DNA of 32,427 nucleotides from Clostridiales bacterium (GCA_015056015.1 SVHD01000031.1:1-32427); one strand, 5' to 3'. Shown: positions 20,959 through 30,028, counted from the first letter of the stretch. Numbers and translations are program-made. The notes: generated by a model from the letters alone, not told the origin.

Positions 20959-22785
20959 ATGCAGCGTATGCCGGGCCCGCGGGGCTTTCTGACCGATCAG
21001 GAAAAAGAAAATCTGCCCAAGGTCAGTTGGGATCTGATCAAAAGAATTCTTGGCTATCTCACCCCCTACTGGGTGAAATTTCTGATGGTATTTGCCACCA
21101 TCCTGCTTTCCTCCGTGCTGGGGCTGCTGCCCAGCATTATTACCGGCCGCATCGTGGATGAGGCGCTGGTGGGGCGGGATATGGCGCTGCTGATCAAATT
21201 GCTGCTTGCTGCTCTGGTTACGCTGACGGCGTCGCAATTGGTGACGGTTGTAACCAGCTATCTGAATGCCTGGATCAGTCAGCATATCATTTTTGATATG
21301 AAAAATCAGATGTATGGGCATTTGCAGCGGATGAGCCACGCATTTTTTACCAGCGAACGCCAGGGCGATATCATCACCCGTATGAATACGGACGTCAGCG
21401 GCGTCAGCTCCGTGATTTCGGGCACCCTCAGCAATATTCTGAGCAATCTGGCCACGGTGGTGACCACCCTGGTGGCGCTCTTTGGCATGAATGTGAAAAT
21501 GGCGGTCATCGGCGTGCTGGTGATCCCCCTGCTGATTCTGCCCACCCGCTCCGCCGGGCGCACCAGATGGAAGCTGCTTTCCGAAAGCCAGGCCAAGCAT
21601 GATGAACTGAATCAATTGATCAACGAAACCCTCAGCGTCAGCGGCTCCATGCTGACCAAGCTGTTTACCCGGGAAAAAAGCGAATACGACCGGTTTGTGA
21701 AGGTGAACGGGGAAGTGACCAAGCTGGCCCTGAAGGAGCAATTAAGCGGCCGCTGGTTCCGGCTGGTCATGGGCATTTTCACCCAGCTGGGCCCGCTGCT
21801 GATTTATTTTGCCGGCGGCTATCTGATCATCGCCCGGGGGGAAGCGGGGCTGACGGTGGGTACCATCACCGCCATGGTGGCGTTGGTCAATCGCTTGTAT
21901 CGGCCGGTGGAATCGCTGTTGAATATTCAGGTGGATTTCACCCGCAGCCTGGCGCTTTTCACCCGCATCTTTGATTATTTTGATCGGGAGATTGATATTC
22001 AGTCGCCCCCGGATGCGAAAACCCCCGATCTGCATGGGGCGGATATCCGCTTTGAGCATGTGCGCTTTGGCTATACCCCGGATGTGGAAATTCTGCATGA
22101 TATTGATTTTACGGTAAAGGCCGGGGAAATGGCGGCCATTGTGGGCCCCAGCGGCAGCGGCAAATCCACCATTATCAATTTTATTCCCCGTCTGTGGGAT
22201 GTAAAGGGCGGAAGGGTTACCATCGGCGGGGTGGATGTGCGGGATTTTGATCTGCATTATCTGCGCAGCCAGATCGGTGTGGTATCCCAGGATACGTATC
22301 TGTTCAATGGTACCATCCGGGAAAATTTGCGCTATGCCAAGGAGGAAGCCACCGAGGAAGAATTGATTGCCGCCTGCAAGGCCGCCTCCATCCATGATTT
22401 CATCATCGCCCAGCCCGACGGCTATGATACCCAGGTGGGCAATCGGGGCCTGAAATTATCCGGCGGGGAAAAGCAGCGCATTTCCATTGCCCGGGTGATT
22501 TTGAAAAATCCTGCCATTTTGATCCTGGATGAGGCTACATCCGCCCTGGATTCCATTTCAGAAAGCGCCATTCAGGATGCGCTGGAGGGCTTGATGAAGG
22601 ATCGCACCAGCATCGTTATCGCCCATCGCCTTTCCACCATCATGGCGGCGGATAAAATTCTGGCCCTTTCCGATGGGGTAATCGCCCAGAGCGGCAGGCA
22701 TGAGGAATTGCTGCAGCAGGGCGGCGTATACCAGAAATTATTCGAAACCCAGTTTGGCCGGATGCTGAATCAGGATGAGGAATAA
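20959..22785 (+). CDS. ABC exporter, fused membrane and ATPase domains (ABC-B/multidrug type)
   Basis: The protein has 608 aa. Residues about 35-340 hold six predicted transmembrane helices and 365-600 the ATPase. Motifs are Walker A GPSGSGKST (396-404), Q-loop VVSQDTYLF, signature LSGGEKQR (near 500), Walker B ILILDEATSALD (near 520) and switch histidine in IAHRLS. All residues needed for ATP hydrolysis are present. It should work as a homodimer or heterodimer exporting drugs, lipids or peptides, like BmrA or MsbA. No partner half-transporter is nearby, so a homodimer is likelier. ATG 20959 has GAAAGGA upstream; the longer frame from 20863 would start inside the tRNA terminator. Confidence 0.95.
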   Translation: MQRMPGPRGFLTDQEKENLPKVSWDLIKRILGYLTPYWVKFLMVFATILLSSVLGLLPSIITGRIVDEALVGRDMALLIKLLLAALVTLTASQLVTVVTSYLNAWISQHIIFDMKNQMYGHLQRMSHAFFTSERQGDIITRMNTDVSGVSSVISGTLSNILSNLATVVTTLVALFGMNVKMAVIGVLVIPLLILPTRSAGRTRWKLLSESQAKHDELNQLINETLSVSGSMLTKLFTREKSEYDRFVKVNGEVTKLALKEQLSGRWFRLVMGIFTQLGPLLIYFAGGYLIIARGEAGLTVGTITAMVALVNRLYRPVESLLNIQVDFTRSLALFTRIFDYFDREIDIQSPPDAKTPDLHGADIRFEHVRFGYTPDVEILHDIDFTVKAGEMAAIVGPSGSGKSTIINFIPRLWDVKGGRVTIGGVDVRDFDLHYLRSQIGVVSQDTYLFNGTIRENLRYAKEEATEEELIAACKAASIHDFIIAQPDGYDTQVGNRGLKLSGGEKQRISIARVILKNPAILILDEATSALDSISESAIQDALEGLMKDRTSIVIAHRLSTIMAADKILALSDGVIAQSGRHEELLQQGGVYQKLFETQFGRMLNQDEE

Positions 22786-22793
22786 CAGATAAA

Positions 22794-22827
22794 AAAGAAA
22801 GCATGCATCGCAGGATGCATGCTTTTT
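22794..22827. terminator. Bidirectional terminator between the ABC gene and MATE 1
   Basis: GCATGCATC (22801-22809) pairs perfectly with GATGCATGC (22814-22822), loop GCAG, with T residues at 22823-22827 and an A-rich run on the left. It can end both converging genes. Confidence 0.92.
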
Positions 22828-22847
22828 ATAAGGCGTGATTTTATGGA

Positions 22848-24221
22848 TCAGTGTGCATTTTCCAGGCCTTTTTTGCGCAGCACCCGGTAAAGGGCGATGC
22901 CAAGCACCATGGCGCAGAGGGTCCAGGTGATGGGATAGGCGGCCACGATGGCGGGGTAGGATGGGAAAAATTTCATGGCCAGCGTCACATAGCAAACGCG
23001 GATCACACACCAGCACGAGAGCATGGAAATCATGGGAATCAGGGCCTTGCCGCAGCCACGCAGCACGCCTGCGGTACACTGACAGAAGGCCACCATGCCA
23101 AAGAACAGGGCAGCGGTGTGGGTGTGGAGCACGCCATAATGCAGCGCTACGGAATCGGTTACAAACAGGCCGATCGCCTGAGGCGCGAAGAAATAGAAAA
23201 GCAATCCCAGCAGCGCGGCGAAGGCGGAAGTGATCAGAATGCCAAAGGCTGCGCCCTTGCGGAGACGGTCATACTTTTTTGCGCCGTAATTCTGGCTGAT
23301 GAAGGTGGGTAAAGACAGGCCCATGGTGGAAAAAGGCAGGAAGCACAGGCCTTCCACTTTTGTATAGGCGCCCATGCCGGCAACCATCAGCCCTTTGCCG
23401 CCTTCATATAGTTGATCATAGAGATTGAAATTGCTCTGCACCACCATATTGCCGATATTGCTCACTGAATTCTGGATGCTCATGGGTAATCCCTGGCGGA
23501 TGATTTCGCCCATCATGCCTTTTTTCAAATGCAGATGAGCAAGATCCATATGGGTTTCATCTTGCGCTTTTTGCATATGAAGCATGCAAAGGATGCAGGA
23601 AAGCCCCTGACTGAGAACGGTAGCAAGGGCTGTGCCCGCCACGCCCCAATGGAATACCACCACAAACAATAGATCCAATACGATATTGGTGACGCAGGAA
23701 ATCAGCAGATAAAACAGGGGATGCATGCTGTCGCCCACGGCGCGCATGATGGACATGCAGATATTATACATAATCACGGTGGAAATGCCCAGGAAATAAA
23801 TGCGCAGATAGGAAAGAGAAATAGGCAGAATATCCGCAGGAACCGAAACCCAAACAAGCACGGGACGGGCAAGGAGGCTGCAAATGATTGTGGACAGGGC
23901 CGATGCTATCAAGCCGAAAATAAAGCAGGCATGCATGGCGGCAATGGTGTTTTCCCGGTTCCTTTCCCCGAAATACCGGGAGATGATTACCGAACCCCCG
24001 ATAGAAAAGCCGCTGACCAGGGAAATGATCAGGCGGATGGTGGCCTCAATGGCGGTGATGCCGGCCAGGCCCTGGGCACTTTCAAAATTACCCAGCACCC
24101 AGGCGTCCACGGTGTTATATAATTGCTGCAGAATTTGCCCGCATAATAAAGGGGCGGTAAAAAGCAAAAGCCCCCGGCCAATAGGCCCCTGCGTCAAATC
24201 CGTGGCGTGGGATTTTTGCAT
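22848..24221 (-). CDS. MATE family efflux transporter 1
   Basis: The protein has 457 aa with about twelve predicted membrane helices arranged as two similar halves. The typical N-terminal signature is APLLCGQILQQLYNTVDAWVLG. MATE proteins pump cationic drugs and metabolites using a Na+ or H+ gradient. The residues IGRGLLLFTAPLL and the ISRYFGERN and QNYGAKKYDRL loops agree with this family. ATG 24221 has AAGGAGG before it. It is divergent from a second MATE gene 159 nt away but the two proteins share only family-level similarity. Confidence 0.93.
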   Translation of the reverse strand: MQKSHATDLTQGPIGRGLLLFTAPLLCGQILQQLYNTVDAWVLGNFESAQGLAGITAIEATIRLIISLVSGFSIGGSVIISRYFGERNRENTIAAMHACFIFGLIASALSTIICSLLARPVLVWVSVPADILPISLSYLRIYFLGISTVIMYNICMSIMRAVGDSMHPLFYLLISCVTNIVLDLLFVVVFHWGVAGTALATVLSQGLSCILCMLHMQKAQDETHMDLAHLHLKKGMMGEIIRQGLPMSIQNSVSNIGNMVVQSNFNLYDQLYEGGKGLMVAGMGAYTKVEGLCFLPFSTMGLSLPTFISQNYGAKKYDRLRKGAAFGILITSAFAALLGLLFYFFAPQAIGLFVTDSVALHYGVLHTHTAALFFGMVAFCQCTAGVLRGCGKALIPMISMLSCWCVIRVCYVTLAMKFFPSYPAIVAAYPITWTLCAMVLGIALYRVLRKKGLENAH

Positions 24222-24251
24222 GGGGATTCCTCCTTATAAGAACTAATCCTC

Positions 24252-24279
24252 ATTATATATCAAAAACTGGAAAATTCAA
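24252..24279 (-). promoter_or_regulatory. Promoter of MATE 1
   Basis: On the minus strand TTGAAT (plus 24274-24279), 16 nt, TATAAT (plus 24252-24257). Confidence 0.72.
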
Positions 24280-24380
24280 CCGAAAAAAGAGGAATTTTCC
24301 CTTGCACCGCAGAAATCTGTATTTCATTGAAGGCGCATGATTCAGAGGCGCCGGGAGAATCAACACAAAGGATGATGAAA

Positions 24381-25748
24381 ATGAAAACCGCAATTTTTGT
24401 GAAGGACCGGTCTTTCTACAAGACGATTGTGCGTCTGTCCATTCCGGCGGCATTTCAGGCGCTGATTTCCCTGCTGGTGAATATGGCGGATAATGTGATG
24501 GTATCCCAGTACAGTGCCCTGGCCCTGGCCCCTGTTTCCCAGGCCAACAGCGTCAGCACCTTTGTTACCGCCGCCTTAACCGGTCTTGGGAATGGCGCGG
24601 TGGTGCTTATTTCCCAGTATTGGGGGAAAAGAGATACTGCTGCGGCGAAAAAAATCACCGCTGTGGCGGTGAGCCTTTGCCTCCTGTTTGCGCTGCTGAT
24701 GGTGGGGCTGATTCAGATTTTTCCCCATGCCGTGATTTCCCTGGTGCTGGATCCCGGGCAGACGGAACTGATGCCCATTGCCCTTTCCTATCTTCGCATT
24801 GCCTGCCTTTCCTTCCTGCCGCTGGCGGTTACCAGCGCGCTGGTGGGGGCGCTGAAAGGCGTGGAAGTGGTCAAGGTGACGCTGTATGCCACGGTGATTT
24901 CCCTGCTTTCCAATGTGGTGCTCAATTATCTTTTGATTTTCGGTAAATTGGGTCTGCCCGAAATGGGCATTCAGGGCGCGGCCCTGGCCACGGTGATTGC
25001 CCGGTTCATTGAAGTGGCGGTGGTCTGCGTATACGCTTTCCGGATGCAAAAGAATATGGATATCAAGCCCGGGGATTTACTGCATCACGAAAAATGGGCC
25101 TGGCGGGATTATTTCCGTTTTGGCGCGCCGGTGGGGCTCAATGGCTCCCAGTGGGCGCTGGTAGGGCTGCTGAAAATGGCCATGATCGGCCATCTGGGGC
25201 AGACCATGATGACCTCCATGAATATCACCGAAGCTATGATGAATCTGGGCACCATGTTTACCTTCGCCCTGGCCGGCGGCGCCTGCGTGGTGGTAGGCAA
25301 GGCCGTGGGCAAGGGGGATTATGATACCGTCCGGCAATATTCCGTTACCATCCAGGTGATGTTTGCGCTGATTGGTATTTTCATGGCCCTGGTGGTGATC
25401 GTCCTGCGGCATTTCTTTATCGGCCTTTATGATCAGACGGCGGATGTGGAATCCCTGGCCTCCACGCTGATTGTGATCGGCGCTTTGACCCTGATTGGCA
25501 CCAGCTATCATGCTTCCTGCTTTAAGGGCATCAATCAGGGCGCGGGGGACAGCCGCTTCGTTATGACGGTGGATCTGATTTGCGGCTGGCTGGTGGTATT
25601 GCCGCTGACCTATCTGGGCGCTTTCGTTTTCCATTGGCCGCTGCCCATCGTATATCTTTGCAGCCGCATCGACCAATGCTTCAAATGGCTCATTGCCTTT
25701 ATCAGACTTCGGGGGAATAAATGGATCAAGAACGTAACCAGAAAATGA
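24381..25748 (+). CDS. MATE family efflux transporter 2
   Basis: The protein has 455 aa and about twelve predicted membrane helices. It begins KTAIFVKDRSFYKTIVRLSIPAAFQALISLLVNMADNVMVSQ, which is the MATE helix-1 pattern (given here as residues 2-43 in outline). It has QYWGKRD and GKGDYDTVRQY loops. Drug or cation export by Na+/H+ antiport is the family role. Several Met codons occur at the start; 24381 is chosen since AAAGG lies nine nt before it, while 24372 and 24375 are too close to it. No convincing promoter was found in the 160-nt divergent gap. The following kinase-like gene overlaps its 3' end by 28 nt. Confidence 0.93.
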   Translation: MKTAIFVKDRSFYKTIVRLSIPAAFQALISLLVNMADNVMVSQYSALALAPVSQANSVSTFVTAALTGLGNGAVVLISQYWGKRDTAAAKKITAVAVSLCLLFALLMVGLIQIFPHAVISLVLDPGQTELMPIALSYLRIACLSFLPLAVTSALVGALKGVEVVKVTLYATVISLLSNVVLNYLLIFGKLGLPEMGIQGAALATVIARFIEVAVVCVYAFRMQKNMDIKPGDLLHHEKWAWRDYFRFGAPVGLNGSQWALVGLLKMAMIGHLGQTMMTSMNITEAMMNLGTMFTFALAGGACVVVGKAVGKGDYDTVRQYSVTIQVMFALIGIFMALVVIVLRHFFIGLYDQTADVESLASTLIVIGALTLIGTSYHASCFKGINQGAGDSRFVMTVDLICGWLVVLPLTYLGAFVFHWPLPIVYLCSRIDQCFKWLIAFIRLRGNKWIKNVTRK

Positions 25749-26587
25749 GCTTTTCCATCGATGGAATTGCCTTTCAGGCCCGGGAAGAGACGGATTTAAG
25801 ATGGCTTGCGCCCTATGGCAAGGTATTCTATGTATTCGATCAGCAATCCTCCGGCAATCTCTGCTTTGGGGTGGAGGGGCCTTACGGCAAATTATTCGTC
25901 AAATATGCCGGGGCACGGCCGGTGAATTTTGCCGGCCGCCCGGAGGACGCCATTATCACATTGCAAAATGCGGCGTCGCTGTATCAGATGATTTCCCATC
26001 CCGCCCTGATTCCGCTATTGGCCCATGGCCCGGCCGGGGAGGGCTATGCCGCCATTTTTGCCTGGCGGGATGCGCCCGTGCTTTGCCCCACGCCCCCGGA
26101 TTTCACCATCCGGGATCGGGTGCGCAGGCTGCAGATGGCAAGAAGCCTGAAAATGCTGGATATGGTGTATGATCTGCATGCGGAATTATCCGCCCTGGGG
26201 CTGGTGGCGGTGGATTTCTGGGATGGCAATCTGCTCATTGATTTTGAACGGGATGAGGCCATTGTATGCGATATTGATTTGTATCGCAAGCGCCCTGCAT
26301 TCAATGACCGGGGACGGATGAAGGGATCCTCCCGCTTCCTGTCGCCGGAGGAATATACCCTGGGCGCGGCCCTGGATGAAGCCACCACCGTGCATGCCAT
26401 GGGCGCCCTGGCCTTTGAATTTTATGGCGATAATCAGGAGCGGAAGGCTGAAAGCTGGTTTGGTCCCAAGGCGTTGTTCCCGGTGGCAAAAAAGGCCGTC
26501 AGCGAAGATAAAGAAGAGCGCTATCCCTCCATGCGGGCGTTTCTGAATGCTTGGCGGGAGGGCGTGCGGCATTCCTGGCTGAGATAA
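25721..26587 (+). CDS. Serine/threonine protein kinase-like protein
   Basis: The protein has 288 aa. The N-lobe lysine is Lys61 (KLFVKYAG). The catalytic loop is VAVDFWDGNLL with Asp165 and Asn170, the metal aspartate is Asp184 in CDIDLY (in place of DFG), and SPEEY (208-212) stands for APE. All catalytic positions are thus present, though the HRD is altered to AVD and the glycine loop is weak. A similar stand-alone family is common in Clostridia; its target is unknown. ATG 25721 has GGGGGAA just upstream and overlaps the MATE 2 gene by 28 nt. An alternative ATG at 25745 overlaps its stop as ATGA. Either way the two are cotranscribed and probably coupled. Confidence 0.83.
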   Translation: MDQERNQKMSFSIDGIAFQAREETDLRWLAPYGKVFYVFDQQSSGNLCFGVEGPYGKLFVKYAGARPVNFAGRPEDAIITLQNAASLYQMISHPALIPLLAHGPAGEGYAAIFAWRDAPVLCPTPPDFTIRDRVRRLQMARSLKMLDMVYDLHAELSALGLVAVDFWDGNLLIDFERDEAIVCDIDLYRKRPAFNDRGRMKGSSRFLSPEEYTLGAALDEATTVHAMGALAFEFYGDNQERKAESWFGPKALFPVAKKAVSEDKEERYPSMRAFLNAWREGVRHSWLR

Positions 26588-26615
26588 CGATGCTGGAGGA
26601 ACGAAGGAATATGGC

Positions 26616-26665
26616 GGGGAGAGGTTCTTTGTAGCCAAAGAATCCCTCCCCGTACCCCTTCAAGA
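26616..26665. repeat. Long hairpin repeat, type A copy 2
   Basis: GGGGAGAGGTTCTTTG (26616-26631) faces CAAAGAATCCCTCCCC (26636-26651) with one mismatch and one G-T pair. Its stem and the tail CCCC..CAAGAAAGC (26655-26669) repeat the element at 7440. It begins 28 nt after the kinase-like gene stop, the same distance as copy B2 from its upstream gene. Confidence 0.82.
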
Positions 26666-26810
26666 AAGCTATATTGGATGTTACTTTTTTGCTTCACCAA
26701 CTTAATTTCCAGTGATACCGTGGTGAAATGTGTCCTGTCAAACGGAATTGTTTCCGCATGAAGCTTGGGAAAACGAAAAAAGATTCATCTGTGGGCTATT
26801 TGAAGACATA

Positions 26811-26850
26811 AAAACGCCGGGAAAGAAAGGAAACTTCTCCTCGGCGTTTT
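26811..26850 (-). terminator. Terminator for the 26943 gene
   Basis: AAAACGCCG (26811-26819) pairs with CGGCGTTTT (26842-26850) around a 22-nt purine-rich loop. On the minus strand a T-run follows (complement of the A residues at 26811-26814). It lies 93 nt past the stop of the minus-strand gene, so the assignment is moderate. Confidence 0.6.
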
Positions 26851-26942
26851 CTTTCGTTGATGGGTGGCTTCAATGCCGCCCACGCTCGTGAATGCAGTCA
26901 CGTTCCCTGTGTCTTAGTGGGAAAATACTTGTTAGAATACCA

Positions 26943-27926
26943 TCAATTCATGTGAGCCATTGTCCCTACATAATTATTCAATTGCGTCCGGGAAAGATCT
27001 ACATAAATGGCCGGAAAATCAAATTGATAGTTCCCGTTCATCTGATCGGGCAGTTGGAATAGTTCGTTGTCAGCGGGTGCAAAAAAGCGGAAATTAACGA
27101 AAATCAAATGTCCTTCCTCATCCCATTTATACGATACATCCAGCCTTGTTGACGCAAAAAATGGGGATTCAAACCACTCAAAGCTTGTCCACTCCTCATC
27201 ATGGGAGATAGCCATTTGAGGAAAAGGATTCTCTTCTATCCAGGACAAGTATTCCGGGCGCATTCCTTCAAAGGTATACCCCGAAATCAGCATTGAACGG
27301 AACAGATGAACAAAAAACGAACTTGGATGGGTGTTTTCCAAATCTGTCATCGGTTCCTGCCATTTTTCCTTATACAGCCGGAGCATATCATCCGGCGAAA
27401 AAAACATTTCCCGGGCTGGTGCTTTTCCGTCCAGCTGGACGCCGCTCATGGCCAAATCAATCATTTCCCGCCAGGCAATATTTATTGGAAGCGATAATTG
27501 CGCGTCCTGATAACGGATACAAAGATCTGCTTCCTGAATCGGATCGCCTTTGATTTCCAGCCATAAATCGGAAAGAAAGTGTAAAATCAGGATATCATCT
27601 TGCAGCACTGGTTCGCCCTGAAAATAAATATAGTCTTTTTCCAACTGCTCCAGATATTCATGAAGAGGAATCCCGGGCTCCACGGCTTCCGCAGCCCAGA
27701 AAGCATACGCGGCCCAGCTTTCTTCATGCAGCCCGGACAGCATTTTTTTCATGAAGCCGGTTCGCTTCTGCCGCTGAATTTCAGTATATTCCTGCGGTTC
27801 GGTTGAGATGATAACGTAGGCAGAGGATTCCTCAGAATGAGCAACCATGCTTTCATTTGCCATACAAAGACCATTCAGAAACATGATCAGGAATGAAACG
27901 CAAAAACACCCAATTCGTTTTTTCAT
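26943..27926 (-). CDS. Secreted protein of unknown function
   Basis: The protein has 327 aa. Residues 1-22 look like a signal peptide (KKRIGCFCVSFLIMFLNGLCMA). The mature part is acidic and rich in Trp, Phe and Tyr, with no transmembrane helix. I do not recognise a domain. The sequence mixes helical stretches (residues 53-80, 90-110) and later beta-rich segments such as LDVSYKWDEEGHLIFVNF. ATG 27926 is preceded only by a weak GGGATGAGA site. It lies between the kinase-like gene and an SGNH hydrolase and is not clearly part of an operon. Its upstream gene on the same strand (SGNH hydrolase) ends 90 nt away. Confidence 0.75.
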   Translation of the reverse strand: MKKRIGCFCVSFLIMFLNGLCMANESMVAHSEESSAYVIISTEPQEYTEIQRQKRTGFMKKMLSGLHEESWAAYAFWAAEAVEPGIPLHEYLEQLEKDYIYFQGEPVLQDDILILHFLSDLWLEIKGDPIQEADLCIRYQDAQLSLPINIAWREMIDLAMSGVQLDGKAPAREMFFSPDDMLRLYKEKWQEPMTDLENTHPSSFFVHLFRSMLISGYTFEGMRPEYLSWIEENPFPQMAISHDEEWTSFEWFESPFFASTRLDVSYKWDEEGHLIFVNFRFFAPADNELFQLPDQMNGNYQFDFPAIYVDLSRTQLNNYVGTMAHMN

Positions 27927-28016
27927 ATCAATCTCATCCCAAATATTTCAAGGTAGTTTTCCTGTTCGGATTCTGGGGCGAGGGGCATACATTTCCCATT
28001 GCGTCACAGGAATTAT

Positions 28017-28829
28017 TTATTCTCCGTGCCGGATGGCGTTGACGAAAGAAGTGCCGATCAGCCCGGCTTCCCGGAAATCTGCCATGTGATGGCGAATGAT
28101 ATAATCCAGATAGGAGATGACCATCTTTGCCGTCAGCACATAGCCGCAGGGATTGAGATGGCCGTGAAGATAGAAATTTTGCTTGAATTCCTGATCATAG
28201 ACCGGGGCATATTTCCGGAAATCCATTACATAGGTATTGGGGAAATGATCGGCCATTTCATAGAGCAATTCCCGGTGACGATCCTGAAGCGCAATTTTTT
28301 CTTCCGGCATACCATAGGAATGGGGCATGGTCATCAGAAAGAATTTGGCGTCCGGCTGAATCAGCCGATACCGCTGAATGATGGCGGCATAATGCCCGGC
28401 AAAGCTATCGGCGTTATCCTGCCAGTTTTCCTTTACATCGGCCATGCTGCCAAGATCGGTATTTTCCCGGATGGCCCTGGTGATATCATTACAGCCCATA
28501 GCAATGATATAGGCCTGGCATGCCTTTTTGGAATCGAAATACTGATTCTGTTCGGCAAAGCTTTCCATATAGGTTTTGGCAGTCATACCGCCTTTGGAAA
28601 AATTATATACCTTGCTGCCCAGGGTACGCGCCATGAATTGCCCCCAGGAGTATTCAAAAAGATCGTGGTAATGCCTGGTTTCATCCGGATCCTTGGTTTC
28701 AAATTCGCCGGAGGAGAGACTGTCGCCGATACAGGCGATGGATCTGAAAATGCAGGCAAAGCCGCCGTCATCCACGATCCTGTCCAGGGGTAATTCATTT
28801 TCTGCGGCCAGGTAATTTCGGATATCCAT
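28017..28829 (-). CDS. SGNH/GDSL-family hydrolase
   Basis: The protein has 270 aa, without a signal peptide. The catalytic serine is Ser37 in CIGDSLSSG (block I). The oxyanion residues are Gly and Asn in SKGGMTA and GCNDITR (blocks II and III). The catalytic His is in GHLNPCGY (block V), though the usual Asp two or three residues before it is replaced by HG. The family includes esterases, lipases and acetyl xylan or peptidoglycan deacetylases; the substrate is unclear. GAAGGAAAG lies before ATG 28829. It is the second gene after the DUF4317 gene on the same strand, with 19 nt between them, so they are probably cotranscribed. Confidence 0.88.
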   Translation of the reverse strand: MDIRNYLAAENELPLDRIVDDGGFACIFRSIACIGDSLSSGEFETKDPDETRHYHDLFEYSWGQFMARTLGSKVYNFSKGGMTAKTYMESFAEQNQYFDSKKACQAYIIAMGCNDITRAIRENTDLGSMADVKENWQDNADSFAGHYAAIIQRYRLIQPDAKFFLMTMPHSYGMPEEKIALQDRHRELLYEMADHFPNTYVMDFRKYAPVYDQEFKQNFYLHGHLNPCGYVLTAKMVISYLDYIIRHHMADFREAGLIGTSFVNAIRHGE

Positions 28830-28848
28830 CTGCTTTCCTTCTTTCTGT

Positions 28849-29979
28849 TTATTGAATATTCACATTGACGCCGTTGACCTCCACGCCTTCCTCGGCGCGG
28901 ATAAGGATATAGGGATGGCCGTCGATGATCCGGGTTTCCACCAGATCGCTGCGCTCAGGGGATACCTTGATCACCACCTGGGGCGTGCGCAATTCAAATT
29001 GCTTGGGACTGATAACGTTGACCGCATTCAGATTGGCCTGGGGGCCGAATTCCTGGGCGTATTTTTCTTCAAAGGCGGTCATCCGGTCGGGGGCCACGCC
29101 GCACTGGGCCAGCACCATGGAAACATCCTCTTTGGTAACGGTGAGGGGCTCGGGATTCTTTTCCGCCTTGCGCTCTTCCAGCTTTTCCATCACTTCATCA
29201 TGCACGGCCTGCATCACTTCATAGCTGCATTCATCCTGCAGGGTTTCCTGCAAAATTTGCTGGAAGGTTTCCTTCTGCACGGCAGCAGGCATGGGCAGCT
29301 GGGCGCCAAAGAGAGCGTCCACAAAATCATCATGGCTGACGGCGGTATCACGGGTGTAATACAGGGCACGATAAATATTGGCGCAGCGCTCTTCAAAGGC
29401 AGGGAACATGAAGCCCATTTCCGGCATGCCCACCACCCATTCGGATTCCTTGTTGCGGAAATCATTTTCCGCCGCATCATAGGAAAGGGCGGGCTTGGTG
29501 AGCTTTACCGGGCATACGCTGCACAGGATATAATGGAATACCTCCGTGGACATTTCGGTCACCCGCTGCTCATCCTGGCTGCGATAGGGCACATCATAGC
29601 CATCATGCATCAGCAGAATCAGATAATGATCCTCCCATTGCAGATGGGCCCGGATCTGGCGGAAGAAGGCATCCACGATGGCCTCATCCTTCAGGGCGCA
29701 ATCCTTGAGCGCAGTGAGCAATTGATGCTCCGGGCTTTCCATCACCTGCTCGGGGGTGAAATCAATATCCAATAAATTCTGCCCCTGGGTGCCGGAAAGG
29801 GTGCGCTTGAAGATGGAAAGATATTTTTCCGCTTCCTCCTGGGGCATGCCCTGCAGATAATGGGTGAAGGAAGAAATCACTTCCCCCTGATTATTTACAT
29901 AGCAGCCCTGGATGCAGGTAATATTATTGTGTTCCGGATGAAAACGCCGCTTGATTTCGGCCAGATCTTTTTTATTCAT
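28849..29979 (-). CDS. DUF4317-type protein of unknown function
   Basis: The protein has 376 aa, cytoplasmic, matching DUF4317 proteins of Clostridia in length and in the start MNKKDLAEIKRRFHPEHNNI. It includes the CYVNNQGEVISSF segment and the C-terminal IDGHPYILIRAEEGVEVNGVNVNI end. No catalytic motif is evident. ATG 29979 is chosen because a GAGGTAATTTTT site precedes it; the longer frame to 30162 extends across the promoter. The gene is followed at 19 nt by the SGNH hydrolase, so a shared transcript is likely. Confidence 0.87.
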   Translation of the reverse strand: MNKKDLAEIKRRFHPEHNNITCIQGCYVNNQGEVISSFTHYLQGMPQEEAEKYLSIFKRTLSGTQGQNLLDIDFTPEQVMESPEHQLLTALKDCALKDEAIVDAFFRQIRAHLQWEDHYLILLMHDGYDVPYRSQDEQRVTEMSTEVFHYILCSVCPVKLTKPALSYDAAENDFRNKESEWVVGMPEMGFMFPAFEERCANIYRALYYTRDTAVSHDDFVDALFGAQLPMPAAVQKETFQQILQETLQDECSYEVMQAVHDEVMEKLEERKAEKNPEPLTVTKEDVSMVLAQCGVAPDRMTAFEEKYAQEFGPQANLNAVNVISPKQFELRTPQVVIKVSPERSDLVETRIIDGHPYILIRAEEGVEVNGVNVNIQ

Positions 29980-30028
29980 AAAAATTACCTCGCTGATTTC
30001 TTGGTGGAAAAAGCCTCCACGAAAAATA

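Larger units (their letters stand above)
26588..26942. other. Intergenic region of 355 nt, no gene
   Basis: It holds repeat A2 (26616-26651), and the hairpin at 26811-26850. The 26665-26800 stretch shows no credible ORF or named RNA motif. AT-rich, ordinary composition. Confidence 0.6.

Noticed and set aside
26665..26800. Riboswitch or small RNA in the gap after the kinase-like gene
   Set aside because: No recognisable aptamer motif, promoter or strong fold was found by eye.
28852..29775. Plus-strand ORF of 307 codons
   Set aside because: Antisense shadow of the DUF4317 gene, rich in His/Gly/Ile, no start signals.
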